Source: Sphingomonas sp. (GTDB lineage Bacteria > Pseudomonadota > Alphaproteobacteria > Sphingomonadales > Sphingomonadaceae). From it: a DNA stretch of 53,976 nt. Below, piece after piece: positions 1-7,536 of the stretch. The stretch's first letter is position 1. Each line of letters begins with the position of its first letter. A model generated the notes under the pieces. The model had not been told where the DNA came from and did no database searches. It saw only the letters and a list, made by a program, of their open reading frames with translations. The position numbers and the translations under genes are program-made. The stretch lies in contig NZ_JANXNX010000110.1 of the NCBI RefSeq assembly GCF_025353885.1, positions 1 to 53,976 on the forward strand, written 5' to 3'.

Positions 1-390
1 CGCCATCGGCGCGACCTGGCTCAGGTGCATGTCGAAATATTCCATCTCGCCACGATTGATCTTTTCGCGCGCAATCGGGTCCGAATTATACGGCAGGCGG
101 AACTCGATCCCGTCCGCCTTGGCGAGCGCGCCATCGAGTTCGGGGCCGGTCGAGGCCCCGGTCCAGACGCGGACCTTGAACGGATTGCCCGCAGCATGTT
201 CGGCTTCGATCCGCGCGGCGAGTGCCAGTGGCACAGCTTTAGGATAGCCCGACCCTGTAAATCCGCTCAGCCCTACTGTGCTTCCTGATGTGATGAATTT
301 GGCTGCGGCGTCAGCGCCCATCACTTTGGCTCGAAGCACTTCGCTCTGAATGCGATTGCCCGAAAAAGCCTTCATGGCGTCTTCAGTCAT
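1..390 (-). CDS. Acetyl-CoA hydrolase / succinyl-CoA:acetate CoA-transferase family, N-terminal part (runs off window)
   Basis: The reverse strand from the ATG at 390 is open for 130 codons to the window edge, and the rest of the gene lies outside. The product begins MTEDAMKAFSGNRIQ and contains VGLSGFTGSGYPKAVPLAL and VWTGASTGPELDGALAKA, as in the N-terminal domain of the acetyl-CoA hydrolase/transferase family. These enzymes move CoA between acyl groups, typically succinyl-CoA and acetate, in the cytoplasm. An AGGGG-like ribosome site lies just ahead of this start; a second ATG at codon 6 is also possible. Family assignment is firm. The exact substrate cannot be judged because the catalytic Glu region is not in the window. 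Confidence 0.85.
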   Translation of the reverse strand, partial: MTEDAMKAFSGNRIQSEVLRAKVMGADAAAKFITSGSTVGLSGFTGSGYPKAVPLALAARIEAEHAAGNPFKVRVWTGASTGPELDGALAKADGIEFRLPYNSDPIAREKINRGEMEYFDMHLSQVAPMA

Positions 391-449
391 TGGATGCCCC
401 TGTGTCAGACCGCGCACTGTTCTGCATCGTACCGCTCTGTTCCTTCAAT

Positions 450-893
450 CTATTTCGGGTAGTCCTGGAGAAGCTCAGCGACTTCGGTTGAAGGCCGACC
501 GGCAAAATCCTTGTCTATCTCGGCCACGAGGCGTTTTTTTAGATCCGCGCTGTAGTGATGTCGCATGACGCCGAGCACGTGAGGCGCGGCCACAATGATG
601 AAGTCAAACTTTGATTGTTGTGCCAGTCCGTTCAGCGTGTTGATCGCCGCTTCCGCGAACTTGTCTTCTTCCATTTGATGGAAGTCAGTAGATTCATAAG
701 CACTTCGCCCAGCTCCCGCTGAACTGAAGCTGCGACCGGGTTTGTCCGTTCCCATATCAGCCGTGGACTTAGAGTGCGTTACTCGATGTTCAAGCATTTC
801 GAGGTCTATCGCGGCCTCACGCCCCCGATTACGAAACAATGACATTTTTGCTCCATCAACGACCAGTATGAGCGCACCGTGAAACACCAGCAT
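450..893 (-). CDS. Host-attachment family protein (AtsE-like)
   Basis: This protein of about 147 residues resembles the 'protein required for attachment to host cells' family (Host_attach). The start region reads MLVFHGALILVVDGAKMSLFRN, with the nucleotide-binding-like VVDGAKM early on. The C-terminal half has FDFIIVAAPHVLGVMRHHYS followed by a basic helix ending in AEIDKDF, the usual hallmark. The molecular function is unknown; the name comes from an Agrobacterium phenotype. I chose the start at 893 because AGGA lies seven bases ahead; an ATG directly before it at 896 is equally open. It lies in a stress and low-oxygen gene block. Confidence 0.72.
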   Translation of the reverse strand: MLVFHGALILVVDGAKMSLFRNRGREAAIDLEMLEHRVTHSKSTADMGTDKPGRSFSSAGAGRSAYESTDFHQMEEDKFAEAAINTLNGLAQQSKFDFIIVAAPHVLGVMRHHYSADLKKRLVAEIDKDFAGRPSTEVAELLQDYPK

Positions 894-985
894 CATTAAA
901 TCCTTTAGCAATATCGTCAGACGGGGTTGGAGCCCGACATTTCAGCCTTGTCCCTAACGAATGGATATTTTGCACTGATAAGCCA

Positions 986-1453
986 TCAGGCGCCAGCCTC
1001 GGACTTTACGCATCTCGCAAGGGTTGGGTGATGTGAGTTTTCTGCACGCTCGACTGAAGCAGAAATAGCGGTGATCAAGGCGCGGTCGCCGATGCCATGA
1101 TCGAACACTCTATCGCCATGTCGATGCGCTTCCTGCACCAGCGCTTCGGTAGGAAAATCCTGATCAAGCAGTATTCCTGTGCCCCGCCAACCCGTTGCCC
1201 TCATCTGACGCAGCAAGTCGAGACCGTTGATGCCCTGCATTCCTACATCAAGAACTATGCAGGGATAGTCGCGAGAGACAGGATCGGCGAGCAGGGCCGC
1301 GCAAGTAGAATAGGAGCGCACATCGTATTGCTCTGAACGTAACATAATCTGGCGAGCACGTCGGATGGTGGGATCGCCATCGACGAGAGAAACACGTACG
1401 TTTTCGTAACCTTGAGTAATGATGAGGAACCTTTGTTGCCTCACCCGTTGCAC
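986..1453 (-). CDS. Stand-alone response-regulator receiver domain, degenerate
   Basis: The product is about 155 residues: a single CheY-like domain with no output domain. Visible receiver landmarks are VSLVDGDPTIRRA (first strand with the acidic pair) and CIVLDVGMQGINGLDLLRQM (phospho-acceptor Asp). The conserved Thr/Ser of strand 4 (GILLDQD) and the Lys of strand 5 (RVFDHGIGD, where a K-P pair is expected) are absent, so phosphorylation-induced switching may be altered or lost. It lies 33 bases downstream of fixJ on the same strand and may be part of that operon as a modulator or phosphate sink. Translation may start at GTG 1453 or GTG 1444; neither has a clear ribosome site. Confidence 0.7.
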   Translation of the reverse strand: MQRVRQQRFLIITQGYENVRVSLVDGDPTIRRARQIMLRSEQYDVRSYSTCAALLADPVSRDYPCIVLDVGMQGINGLDLLRQMRATGWRGTGILLDQDFPTEALVQEAHRHGDRVFDHGIGDRALITAISASVERAENSHHPTLARCVKSEAGA

Positions 1454-1490
1454 AGTTTAGACAGCCCGGTCTGTACGTAGATAACGAGGG

Positions 1491-2120
1491 TTACGCTACC
1501 TCGGCTTCATCTATCCCGGAGGCGAAAGCTATTCTAAGCACGTCAGAAAGGCTCCTTGCATGGAGCTTGTCCATCAGATTGGCGCGATGCACCTCGACCG
1601 TCCGGGTCGCGATGTTCAGGTCAAACGCCACTAGCTTGTTGGGACGCCCCGCAATCATCCCTTTAAGAACATCGCGTTCGCGAGCGGTGAGCGCTGCCAG
1701 TCGAACAACCGCCTCATTCTTGGCGAGCTTCTCGTGGGTGCCTCGTTTCGAATAGCGGAGCCCTTCTTCAATCGCGGCAAGCAGTATCATCCTTTCAAAC
1801 GGCTTTTCCAGAAATTCGATCGCTCCTCCTTTGATGGCCCGAACGGCGAGCGTGACATCGCCATGCCCAGTCAGCATGATGATGGGCAAGGTGATACCCC
1901 GCTCGCTCAGCCGCGCCTGAACTTCCAGTCCGTCAAGTCCGGGCATTCGCACGTCCAGCAGAACACATCCCTGGCTCTCGCGCGTGACCGCCTTTAGGAA
2001 GTCATCGCCGGAGGCAAAGGTGCTCACGGTGTAACCTGCCTTGCGCAGCAGAAACCCGATTGACTGACGGATAGCTTCGTCGTCATCGACGATAAAGATA
2101 ATATGCTCAGACTCGGTCAT
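1491..2120 (-). CDS. fixJ: FixJ-type response regulator (receiver + LuxR HTH)
   Basis: A two-domain transcription regulator of 209 residues. The receiver domain has IIFIVDDDEAIRQSI, the acceptor Asp in GCVLLDVRMPGLDG, the Thr in IIMLTGHGD and the Lys in EFLEKPF, all intact. The C-terminal LuxR-type helix-turn-helix starts at LTARERDVLKGMI and includes NIATRTVEVHRANLMDKL. In the known Fix system, phospho-FixJ activates fixK or nif/fix-type promoters when oxygen falls. I take the ATG at 2120 (MTESEHI), which overlaps the end of fixL by 14 bases and places the receiver at the very N-terminus. A longer open frame upstream lies inside fixL and is not expected to be used. Confidence 0.88.
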   Translation of the reverse strand: MTESEHIIFIVDDDEAIRQSIGFLLRKAGYTVSTFASGDDFLKAVTRESQGCVLLDVRMPGLDGLEVQARLSERGITLPIIMLTGHGDVTLAVRAIKGGAIEFLEKPFERMILLAAIEEGLRYSKRGTHEKLAKNEAVVRLAALTARERDVLKGMIAGRPNKLVAFDLNIATRTVEVHRANLMDKLHARSLSDVLRIAFASGIDEAEVA

Positions 2121-3693
2121 CAGCAGTCTCAGCAAGCGGAATGCAGAAGTTAAAGGCGGTTCCGCCGCCTTCGACAGCATCAGCCCATATCCGGCCGCCA
2201 TGGGCCTCGACGATCGTCCGGCAGATTGAGAGACCCAAACCCATGCCATTTTCCTTTGTGGTTGCGAACGCCTCGAAAAGTCGTGTGCGGACACCGGGCT
2301 CTATGCCAGTGCCGGTGTCGACAACGGATATCTTCACCCAGCTCGGGTCATCCAGAGACGCAACAATCGAAAGTTCCTTCGAAACGGTCCCCTGCATTGA
2401 CTGAAGTGCGTTTCGAATGAGGTTTACGATTACCTGCTGGATCTGAATCCGATCGACCCTCACATGGTTGAAACCTGAAGCGATATCGATATTGACGGTA
2501 ACCCCGGCCTCGTGCGCGCCAATCAGGCCAAGACTGCTTGCTTCTCTTACCAGATCGTCAAGAGGCTCAAGCTCGAAGCTGGTCTCACCGCCATCTACAA
2601 ACGCGCGTAAACGCCGAACGATATTGCCAGCACGCAGTGATTGCGCTGCCGCCAGTTCGATCGCCTCGCCAATTTCACCGAGCTGCTGGTCCGCGCTCTC
2701 GCCAATCATCGCCCGCGCAGTTTCGAGATAATTTGCAATAGCAGTTAGAGGTTGGTTGATCTCATGAGCAAGTGTGGACGCCATGGTTCCCATCGCGCTC
2801 ACTCGAGATACGTGAACGAGTTCGGACTGCAGTTCCTTCATTTTTGTCTCGCTCTCGTGCCGCGTCGTGACGTCCCGGATAAAGCCGGTAAAGATGCGTT
2901 CGCCAGAGATGGAGACTTCGCCAACAGCCAATTCGATCGGGAAAGTTTCGCCGGACCGGCGCATCGCCGTCACGTTACGAACGCTGCCGATGATGTGCCG
3001 AACGCCAGTCTTGACATACGTTGACAGGTGGCTGTCATGATCTGAACGATCGGCGGCGGGCATCAGCATGTTGACGTTCCTGCCGACGACTTCGTGTTCG
3101 GCGAAGCCGAACAGTTGCTCGGCCGCAGCACTAAAGGAGGAGACCGTTCCCAGCTCATCCATGACGATCATTGCATCGGGCACGGTTGCCAGGATCGAAC
3201 GCAAATGGTGCTCGCGTCGCACAATAGCTGCTTCAGCGGCTTTCTGGTCGGTGATGTCGCGTATGACTTTACCGAAGCCTTTCAGTGCGCCATTCTCATC
3301 CCGCAAAGCCGTCATCGTGACGCTTGCCAAAAACTCCGACCCGTCCTTGCGAACCCGCCAGCTTTCCTCCTCGACGCGTCCAAGAACATTGGCGCGCGCA
3401 AGATCAGAGCGGGGTTTTCCGGCTGCAATATCGTCGGGCGGATAAAATATAGCGAAATCCCGACCGACGATCTCAGCTTCACTCCAACCCTTGATCCGTT
3501 CAGCTCCACGATTCCAAAGCGTCACCCGGCCTTGTGGATCAAGCATATAAATCGCGTAATTGGTTGCCCCGTCGATCAACAAACCCAGTTCGTCGGCCAA
3601 CACCACATGCCGACGCGCCGCTATCTCGGCGCTTGTGAATTCTTGGTCCAGATCGACTGCCGTCAAGCCCTGGAAACCGACCAGCAGGTGCAC
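2107..3693 (-). CDS. fixL: FixL-like haem-PAS oxygen-sensing histidine kinase
   Basis: About 528 residues: PAS-A (roughly 40-150), PAS-B (165-280), HisKA with His310 in TLAHEINQPLTAIANYL, and a HATPase domain with N-box VIVNLIRNALQSM and G-boxes VVDTGTGIEPG and GMGLGLSICRTI. PAS-B matches the FixL haem domain (GRNVNMLMP, RHIIGSVR, ERIFTGFIRDVT). The proximal haem His is H219, with H233, I234 and R239 matching FixL H214, I215 and R220 of Bradyrhizobium; the position equivalent to R206 is Thr. There is no transmembrane segment, so it is probably cytosolic like Bradyrhizobium FixL. It phosphorylates the overlapping FixJ. The annotated start is a GTG without a clear ribosome site, so the N-terminus is uncertain. 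Confidence 0.87.
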   Translation of the reverse strand: MHLLVGFQGLTAVDLDQEFTSAEIAARRHVVLADELGLLIDGATNYAIYMLDPQGRVTLWNRGAERIKGWSEAEIVGRDFAIFYPPDDIAAGKPRSDLARANVLGRVEEESWRVRKDGSEFLASVTMTALRDENGALKGFGKVIRDITDQKAAEAAIVRREHHLRSILATVPDAMIVMDELGTVSSFSAAAEQLFGFAEHEVVGRNVNMLMPAADRSDHDSHLSTYVKTGVRHIIGSVRNVTAMRRSGETFPIELAVGEVSISGERIFTGFIRDVTTRHESETKMKELQSELVHVSRVSAMGTMASTLAHEINQPLTAIANYLETARAMIGESADQQLGEIGEAIELAAAQSLRAGNIVRRLRAFVDGGETSFELEPLDDLVREASSLGLIGAHEAGVTVNIDIASGFNHVRVDRIQIQQVIVNLIRNALQSMQGTVSKELSIVASLDDPSWVKISVVDTGTGIEPGVRTRLFEAFATTKENGMGLGLSICRTIVEAHGGRIWADAVEGGGTAFNFCIPLAETADDRV

Positions 3694-3900
3694 ATGATTG
3701 CTAAGATGTTGAATTCCAAATTGCTAAGAGGTCACCAGAATTCTGATCGGCAATTCACCGCAGAGGTATCCGTGATCGTACACCGCAATCGAACCTTTGG
3801 CGAGCGCATGGCCTAGATTATGTTTTTGCTGACCCGCTGCCCCATACTGTGGAATGCGGCAGCGTATGATCAGCGGATTAAGCGTCTCACGCTTGTCTGC

Positions 3901-4542
3901 TTAGTATTGGGTTTCAATACGGCATTTTGTGATGACTGCAAGGAGTGCTGCAAACCCAGCGCCGGCCCAGAGTACAGACATTCCCGCTTCGGAATAGGCT
4001 ATTGCTCCAAGAGTGCCCCCGCCCAGCAGTCCCGCCCAGAGCAGGAGGTAAGATCCCCATCCTTTCACGTCGCCGCCTTGAATGACCGTGGAGAGATAAC
4101 GCCCCAACTTCACGATCGTGCCCGTCATGTAGGTCAGCGCCACTGAGGCTTCCCCTTCCTCTCCTAGAACGACATTCTCGGCCCCCATTGCAATCGCCAG
4201 GCAAGCTATTGCGGCAGTTTTATCGCCGATTGCTGCCAGAAATGCAGCTGTCGCGAGCATGAGTGAAAGGATAAAAAGTACAGTAGTCCGCCGCCTCTTG
4301 CGCACATAGTCTCCGGCAAGTGAGGCTGCGGTAACACCGATAACGAAGCAGCCAATCAAGCCAAACGCGATAACCGCGGCAATGGAGCCATGCGCTAAGC
4401 CCACACCAAGGCGCGTGGTGTTGCCGCTCATAAAGGAGACGAAGAAGCCGCCCGTTTCAAGATAGGCGATCGCGTCCACATATCCTGCCAGCGCAGCCAG
4501 GCTGATCGCCAGAGCTTGTGACGTACGACTGTGGCTGATCAT
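3901..4542 (-). CDS. DUF1275 (YoaK-like) membrane protein
   Basis: A 213-residue integral membrane protein with about six hydrophobic segments, matching DUF1275. The family signature is clear near the N-terminus: LAALAGYVDAIAYLETGGFFV followed by SFMSGNTTRLG, and later LTYMTGTIVKLGRYL. The function of the family is not established; a transport role has been proposed. The gene lies between the universal stress protein and fixL on the same strand, with 39 bases to the former and 207 to the latter. The 207-base gap before fixL holds no gene that I can see, only the likely fixL promoter. The ATG at 4542 has only a weak ribosome site. Confidence 0.8.
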   Translation of the reverse strand: MISHSRTSQALAISLAALAGYVDAIAYLETGGFFVSFMSGNTTRLGVGLAHGSIAAVIAFGLIGCFVIGVTAASLAGDYVRKRRRTTVLFILSLMLATAAFLAAIGDKTAAIACLAIAMGAENVVLGEEGEASVALTYMTGTIVKLGRYLSTVIQGGDVKGWGSYLLLWAGLLGGGTLGAIAYSEAGMSVLWAGAGFAALLAVITKCRIETQY

Positions 4543-4581
4543 CGGCGCTGGTTCATAAGCTCTCGCTAAGGCTGACTGGGA

Positions 4582-5412
4582 TCAATGTGACAGCAGCGCG
4601 CAGTACTCGGCATGTAGGGTGAGATCGCGGGTGACGCCGCCAAGGACCCATTCACGCAGCCGACTGTGCCCATAGGCACCGGCAACTACCACGTCGGTTT
4701 GATAATTCCGAAGGCAAGCATTCAGTTGATAGGCGTCGTCACCTTCTGTTGTACAAGTGAAGATTACATCGGCACCGATACCGTGGTGACTGAGCCAATG
4801 CGCCACGTCGTTCATGCTCTCCGTCGCTTTCTGCCGATCGCGCTCAGGAGCGAGATGCAAAATGCTGACGTGTTTGGCAGTTTTGAGCAGTGGCAGCGCG
4901 TCGGCCACGGCACGCCTTGTCTCGCGCGTATCCTTCCACGCGATCGTCATTCGATCCAGCTTCAGACCAGATGCTTGGCGCGGCACGATCAACACGGGCC
5001 GCCCAGCCTGCATGACCACCTGCGCGAGATTTTGTCGCCGTGCTGTGTCAGCCGGATCAAAAGAAATCGCGCTCGTAACCACGAGATCGGCGCATCGTGA
5101 CTGTAGGGCCACAAAATCGGCAGTCGGTTCTATGCCAATAGATCTGCGCCATTCGACTTTGTTGGGCTTGTCACGAAACGCCGTCCGGAACTCTGCTTCG
5201 GCCACGGCCATTTCCCGCATTATCTCTTCATGGTCCACATTCATCAGCGTGGGCGGCATAGGAACATCGCAATAGGAGATTGGGACAGGCTGACAGGCTG
5301 CTACACCAATCACTCTGGAACTATGGTGTTCGGCGATTTCCCCCACCACTTCAAGTAGCCTGGCGTTGGTGTGATGGAGCTTCATATCAACCATGATCGT
5401 CTGATAAGTCAT
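4582..5412 (-). CDS. Tandem universal stress protein (UspA family)
   Basis: 276 residues with two UspA-like halves. The first starts MTYQTIMVDMKLHH and is degenerate in its ATP loop. The second, from about residue 150, ends with VVAGAYGHSRLREWVLGGVT, which matches the G-2X-G-9X-G-S/T ATP-binding pattern. Such proteins are cytosolic and induced by starvation, oxidants or low oxygen; some bind ATP or membrane lipids. The ATG at 5412 has AGGACC about eight bases upstream. It sits at the promoter-proximal end of a minus-strand run (usp, DUF1275, fixL, fixJ, receiver), which fits a low-oxygen or redox response unit. The 188 bases upstream, to position 5600, hold no gene. Confidence 0.85.
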   Translation of the reverse strand: MTYQTIMVDMKLHHTNARLLEVVGEIAEHHSSRVIGVAACQPVPISYCDVPMPPTLMNVDHEEIMREMAVAEAEFRTAFRDKPNKVEWRRSIGIEPTADFVALQSRCADLVVTSAISFDPADTARRQNLAQVVMQAGRPVLIVPRQASGLKLDRMTIAWKDTRETRRAVADALPLLKTAKHVSILHLAPERDRQKATESMNDVAHWLSHHGIGADVIFTCTTEGDDAYQLNACLRNYQTDVVVAGAYGHSRLREWVLGGVTRDLTLHAEYCALLSH

Positions 5413-5600
5413 TCCTAAGGTCCTTCGAAGGGTCGTATGTGCGCAATAGGTGGAGGCTTCTTAGGCTATGAGCCCCAGACTGCTCAATCCTCCAACCGTG
5501 CCCCTTCAACGGGGATTCAGCCACTATCGGAAATTACTCACACGGGGATAGCGATCGAAATACCACCACAGCGCACCCGCCAGCTCGACGCCAGACTTCG

Positions 5601-5875
5601 TCAAATTGCACGTCCTACGAGTCGCCCGATGCCGGCCGTAATCACAAGAGCAAGGCCACCCCAAAGCACAACCCGAAACGTGGCGCGAGCGATGCTGGCG
5701 CCGCCTGTTGCACCACCGATCGCACCGAGAAGCGCGAGGAACAACAAAGTACCCAGCGTTTCTGCAGCCACAAGGAGATGTGCCGGTGAGAATACGACGA
5801 TGAGCAAAGGCATCGAGGTGCCACAGGTGAATGTGGCGGCCGAGGTCAATGCTGCCTGAATTGGGGATGGGGCAT
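5601..5875 (-). pseudogene. C-terminal fragment of a VIT/CCC1-family Fe/Mn transporter, cut by IS
   Basis: The reverse strand encodes SPIQAALTSAATFTCGTSMP, then two hydrophobic segments ending GLALVITAGIGRLVGRAI and a stop at 5601. This matches the last membrane segments of VIT1/CCC1-type iron or manganese transporters, which begin their third segment with a P-W/I-Q-A-A-L-x-S motif. Everything upstream of this motif is missing: the sequence changes to the end of an IS3-family element at about 5876. No N-terminal piece is seen on the other side of the element, so the insertion was followed by deletion or rearrangement. The open frame that extends into the element (MNAGNSPSTW) is chimeric and not a native start. 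Confidence 0.75.
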
Positions 5876-5923
5876 TGAGGGTCCCCCGGTTTCTCATCCA
5901 GGTCGAGGGTGAGTTTCCGGCGT

Positions 5924-6769
5924 TCATTCGGCCGCTTTGGTGGCCGCCGCCGCAGCATATTCGATGGGCGTCAGCCAGCCAAGCGATGTGTGAGGCCGGC
6001 TCTCGTTATAGTCCCGCCGCCAGGCGTCGATCTTGGCCCGGGCGTCTTCCAGCGATAAGAACCAGTGCGTATTAAGGCACTCGTCGCGCAAGCGACCATT
6101 AAACGACTCAACGAACGCATTGTCCGTTGGTTTGCCGGGGCGGCTGAAGTCGAGCGTGACGCCGTTCTCGTATGCCCAGCGGTCGAGCGCCTTCGAGATG
6201 AACTCCGGCCCATTGTCCACCTGAATGGTTTTAGGCGCTCCCCGCAACAGCGTGATCTGCGTCATCGCTTCGACCACCTGTTCGCCCTTGATCCCCTGGT
6301 CGACGTCAATCACCAGAGCTTCGCGGGTGAACGCATCGACCACAGTCAGCGCGCGCAGTCGCCGACCGTCGAATAGAGCATCGGAGACAAAGTCCATCGA
6401 CCACATGTCGTTCGCCGCCAGTGCTGCAGGTTGCCGTTCGCGGTTGGCAGCGCTGACGCCCTCGCCTTGGTTTCTTGAGCCGAAGGCTCAGTCCATCATT
6501 CCGGTAAAGTCGGTAGACACGTTTGTGGTTCACGACCCATCCCTCCCTGCGCAGCAGGATGTAGATCCGGAAATAGCCGTAACGCGTTCGCGTCGCCGCC
6601 AGATCGCGGATGCGCATCACCAGCGGCGTCTGGTCCGGTCGATGCGAGACGTAGCGTACCGAGGAACGCTCGACCCCCAGCGCCGAGCAACTGCGCCGTT
6701 CGCTTACAGCATGGGACGCCTGGACGTACCCGACGAGCTCGCGCCGTCGTTCAGGCGTCAGAGCTTTTT
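5924..6769 (-). pseudogene. IS3-family OrfB integrase, frameshifted
   Basis: The N-terminal part (KKALTPERRRELVGYVQASH ... YRLYRNDGLSLRLKKPRR) lies in one frame. The catalytic part (NRERQPAALAANDMWSMDFV to the end) lies in another. The switch is around 6457-6466, where a run of three G residues (minus strand) seems to contain one base too many. The downstream frame keeps all three catalytic acidic positions: D in WSMDFV, D in IQVDNGPEF and E in NAFVESFNGRLRDE. The element is therefore probably unable to make a full transposase unless the frameshift is bypassed. Confidence 0.8.
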
Positions 6770-7024
6770 TGACAGGACATCCTGCAAGATGTGCTTGTCT
6801 AGGCTCAGATCGGCAACCAACTGCTTCAACTGCCGATTCTCGTCCTCGAGCTGCTTTAGACGCCTCAGCTCGCCGACCCCGAGACCGCCGTACATCTTCT
6901 TCCAACGATAGAACGTCTGCTCCGAAATCCCCATTCGCCGGATGACTTCGGCCACCGGTGTACCGGTTTCCGCCTGCTTCAACGCAAAGGCAATCTGCTC
7001 GTCCGTATACCTAGATTTCTTCAT
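6758..7024 (-). CDS. IS3-family OrfA, helix-turn-helix transposase subunit
   Basis: 88 residues starting MKKSRYTDEQIAFALKQAE, with a helix-turn-helix (VAEVIRRMGISEQTFYRWKK) and a leucine-rich coiled coil (LKQLEDENRQLKQLVADLSL) typical of IS3 OrfA. AGGAG lies six bases ahead of the chosen ATG; an ATG nine codons upstream is less likely. The frame ends CTG-TCA-AAA-AAG-CTC-TGA, and the A-rich A6G run at 6764-6770 is a likely slippage site where a -1 shift would fuse OrfA to OrfB. OrfA itself is intact. Confidence 0.85.
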   Translation of the reverse strand: MKKSRYTDEQIAFALKQAETGTPVAEVIRRMGISEQTFYRWKKMYGGLGVGELRRLKQLEDENRQLKQLVADLSLDKHILQDVLSKKL

Positions 7025-7102
7025 TTCCAGCTCCTTGCCCGAAGGCTTCAAAAGACCAGAAAACTCTCGCTTAAAATGGACTAAAAAACAGGGGGGACGT
7101 CA

Positions 7103-7409
7103 ACTTCGCCCCCTAAACGTGTGTCTCACCACCCCCCTCATCTTTCCCCGTTATTCTTCCGATGGACCAATGCCTGTGTTGCCATAGGGGCAAGCCGTTT
7201 CTGAGCGACCTATCATTGTGGCAACGAGGGGCGACTTCGCTTCGGATGCGGGGAGCAGACGCCCATGGACCGGGTGGCGGAATTAGCCTAAGCTGCCAAT
7301 ACTCGTGAAGAGCGCAGGAGGCATGAGGGTTGAAGCGAGGATTGTGGCCGTCTTGTGGCCAGCCTCCTGCCAGCCATCGCCAGCAAACCCGCTAAGTTAT
7401 TGATAACAA
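7103..7409. other. Gene-free stretch between IS and tRNA-Lys
   Basis: About 307 bases with no supportable gene on either strand. There are short G/C-rich runs near the IS end (GGGGGCGAAGTTGACG on the minus strand) and a small palindrome GTTATTGATAAC about ten bases downstream of the tRNA 3' end. It could be an island boundary remnant. I see no integrase relic and no repeat of the tRNA 3' end within it. Confidence 0.5.
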
Positions 7410-7485
<76 letters not shown>

Positions 7486-7536
7486 GCTTGTTGGGAGGCG
7501 GGCCGTTAGCATTGCATTTCACGATGCGCAACCGCT

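Larger units (their letters stand above)
5876..7102 (-). mobile_element. IS3-family insertion sequence (transposase minus strand)
   Basis: An orfA/orfB transposase pair lies between imperfect terminal inverted repeats. The left end reads TGAGGGTCCCCCGGTTT from 5876, and the right end, read inward on the other strand from 7102, is TGACGTCCCCCCTGTTT. The TG...CA termini and the D-D-E integrase core place it in the IS3 family. No convincing target-site duplication flanks these ends, and the left flank is the truncated VIT gene. The boundaries are my estimate to within a few bases. Confidence 0.8.

Noticed and set aside
3830-3870. CATAC-N16-GTATG inverted repeat upstream of fixL as an operator
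   Set aside because: Short arms and long spacer; no match to FixK/FNR (TTGAT-N4-ATCAA) boxes.
5437-5859. Plus-strand frame of 140 codons beside the universal stress gene
   Set aside because: It is opposite the VIT fragment, whose hydrophobic segments match a real family; the plus frame has none.
7345-7361. TGGCC/GGCCA hairpin downstream of tRNA-Lys as a terminator
   Set aside because: Only five base pairs and no U-run; too weak to call.
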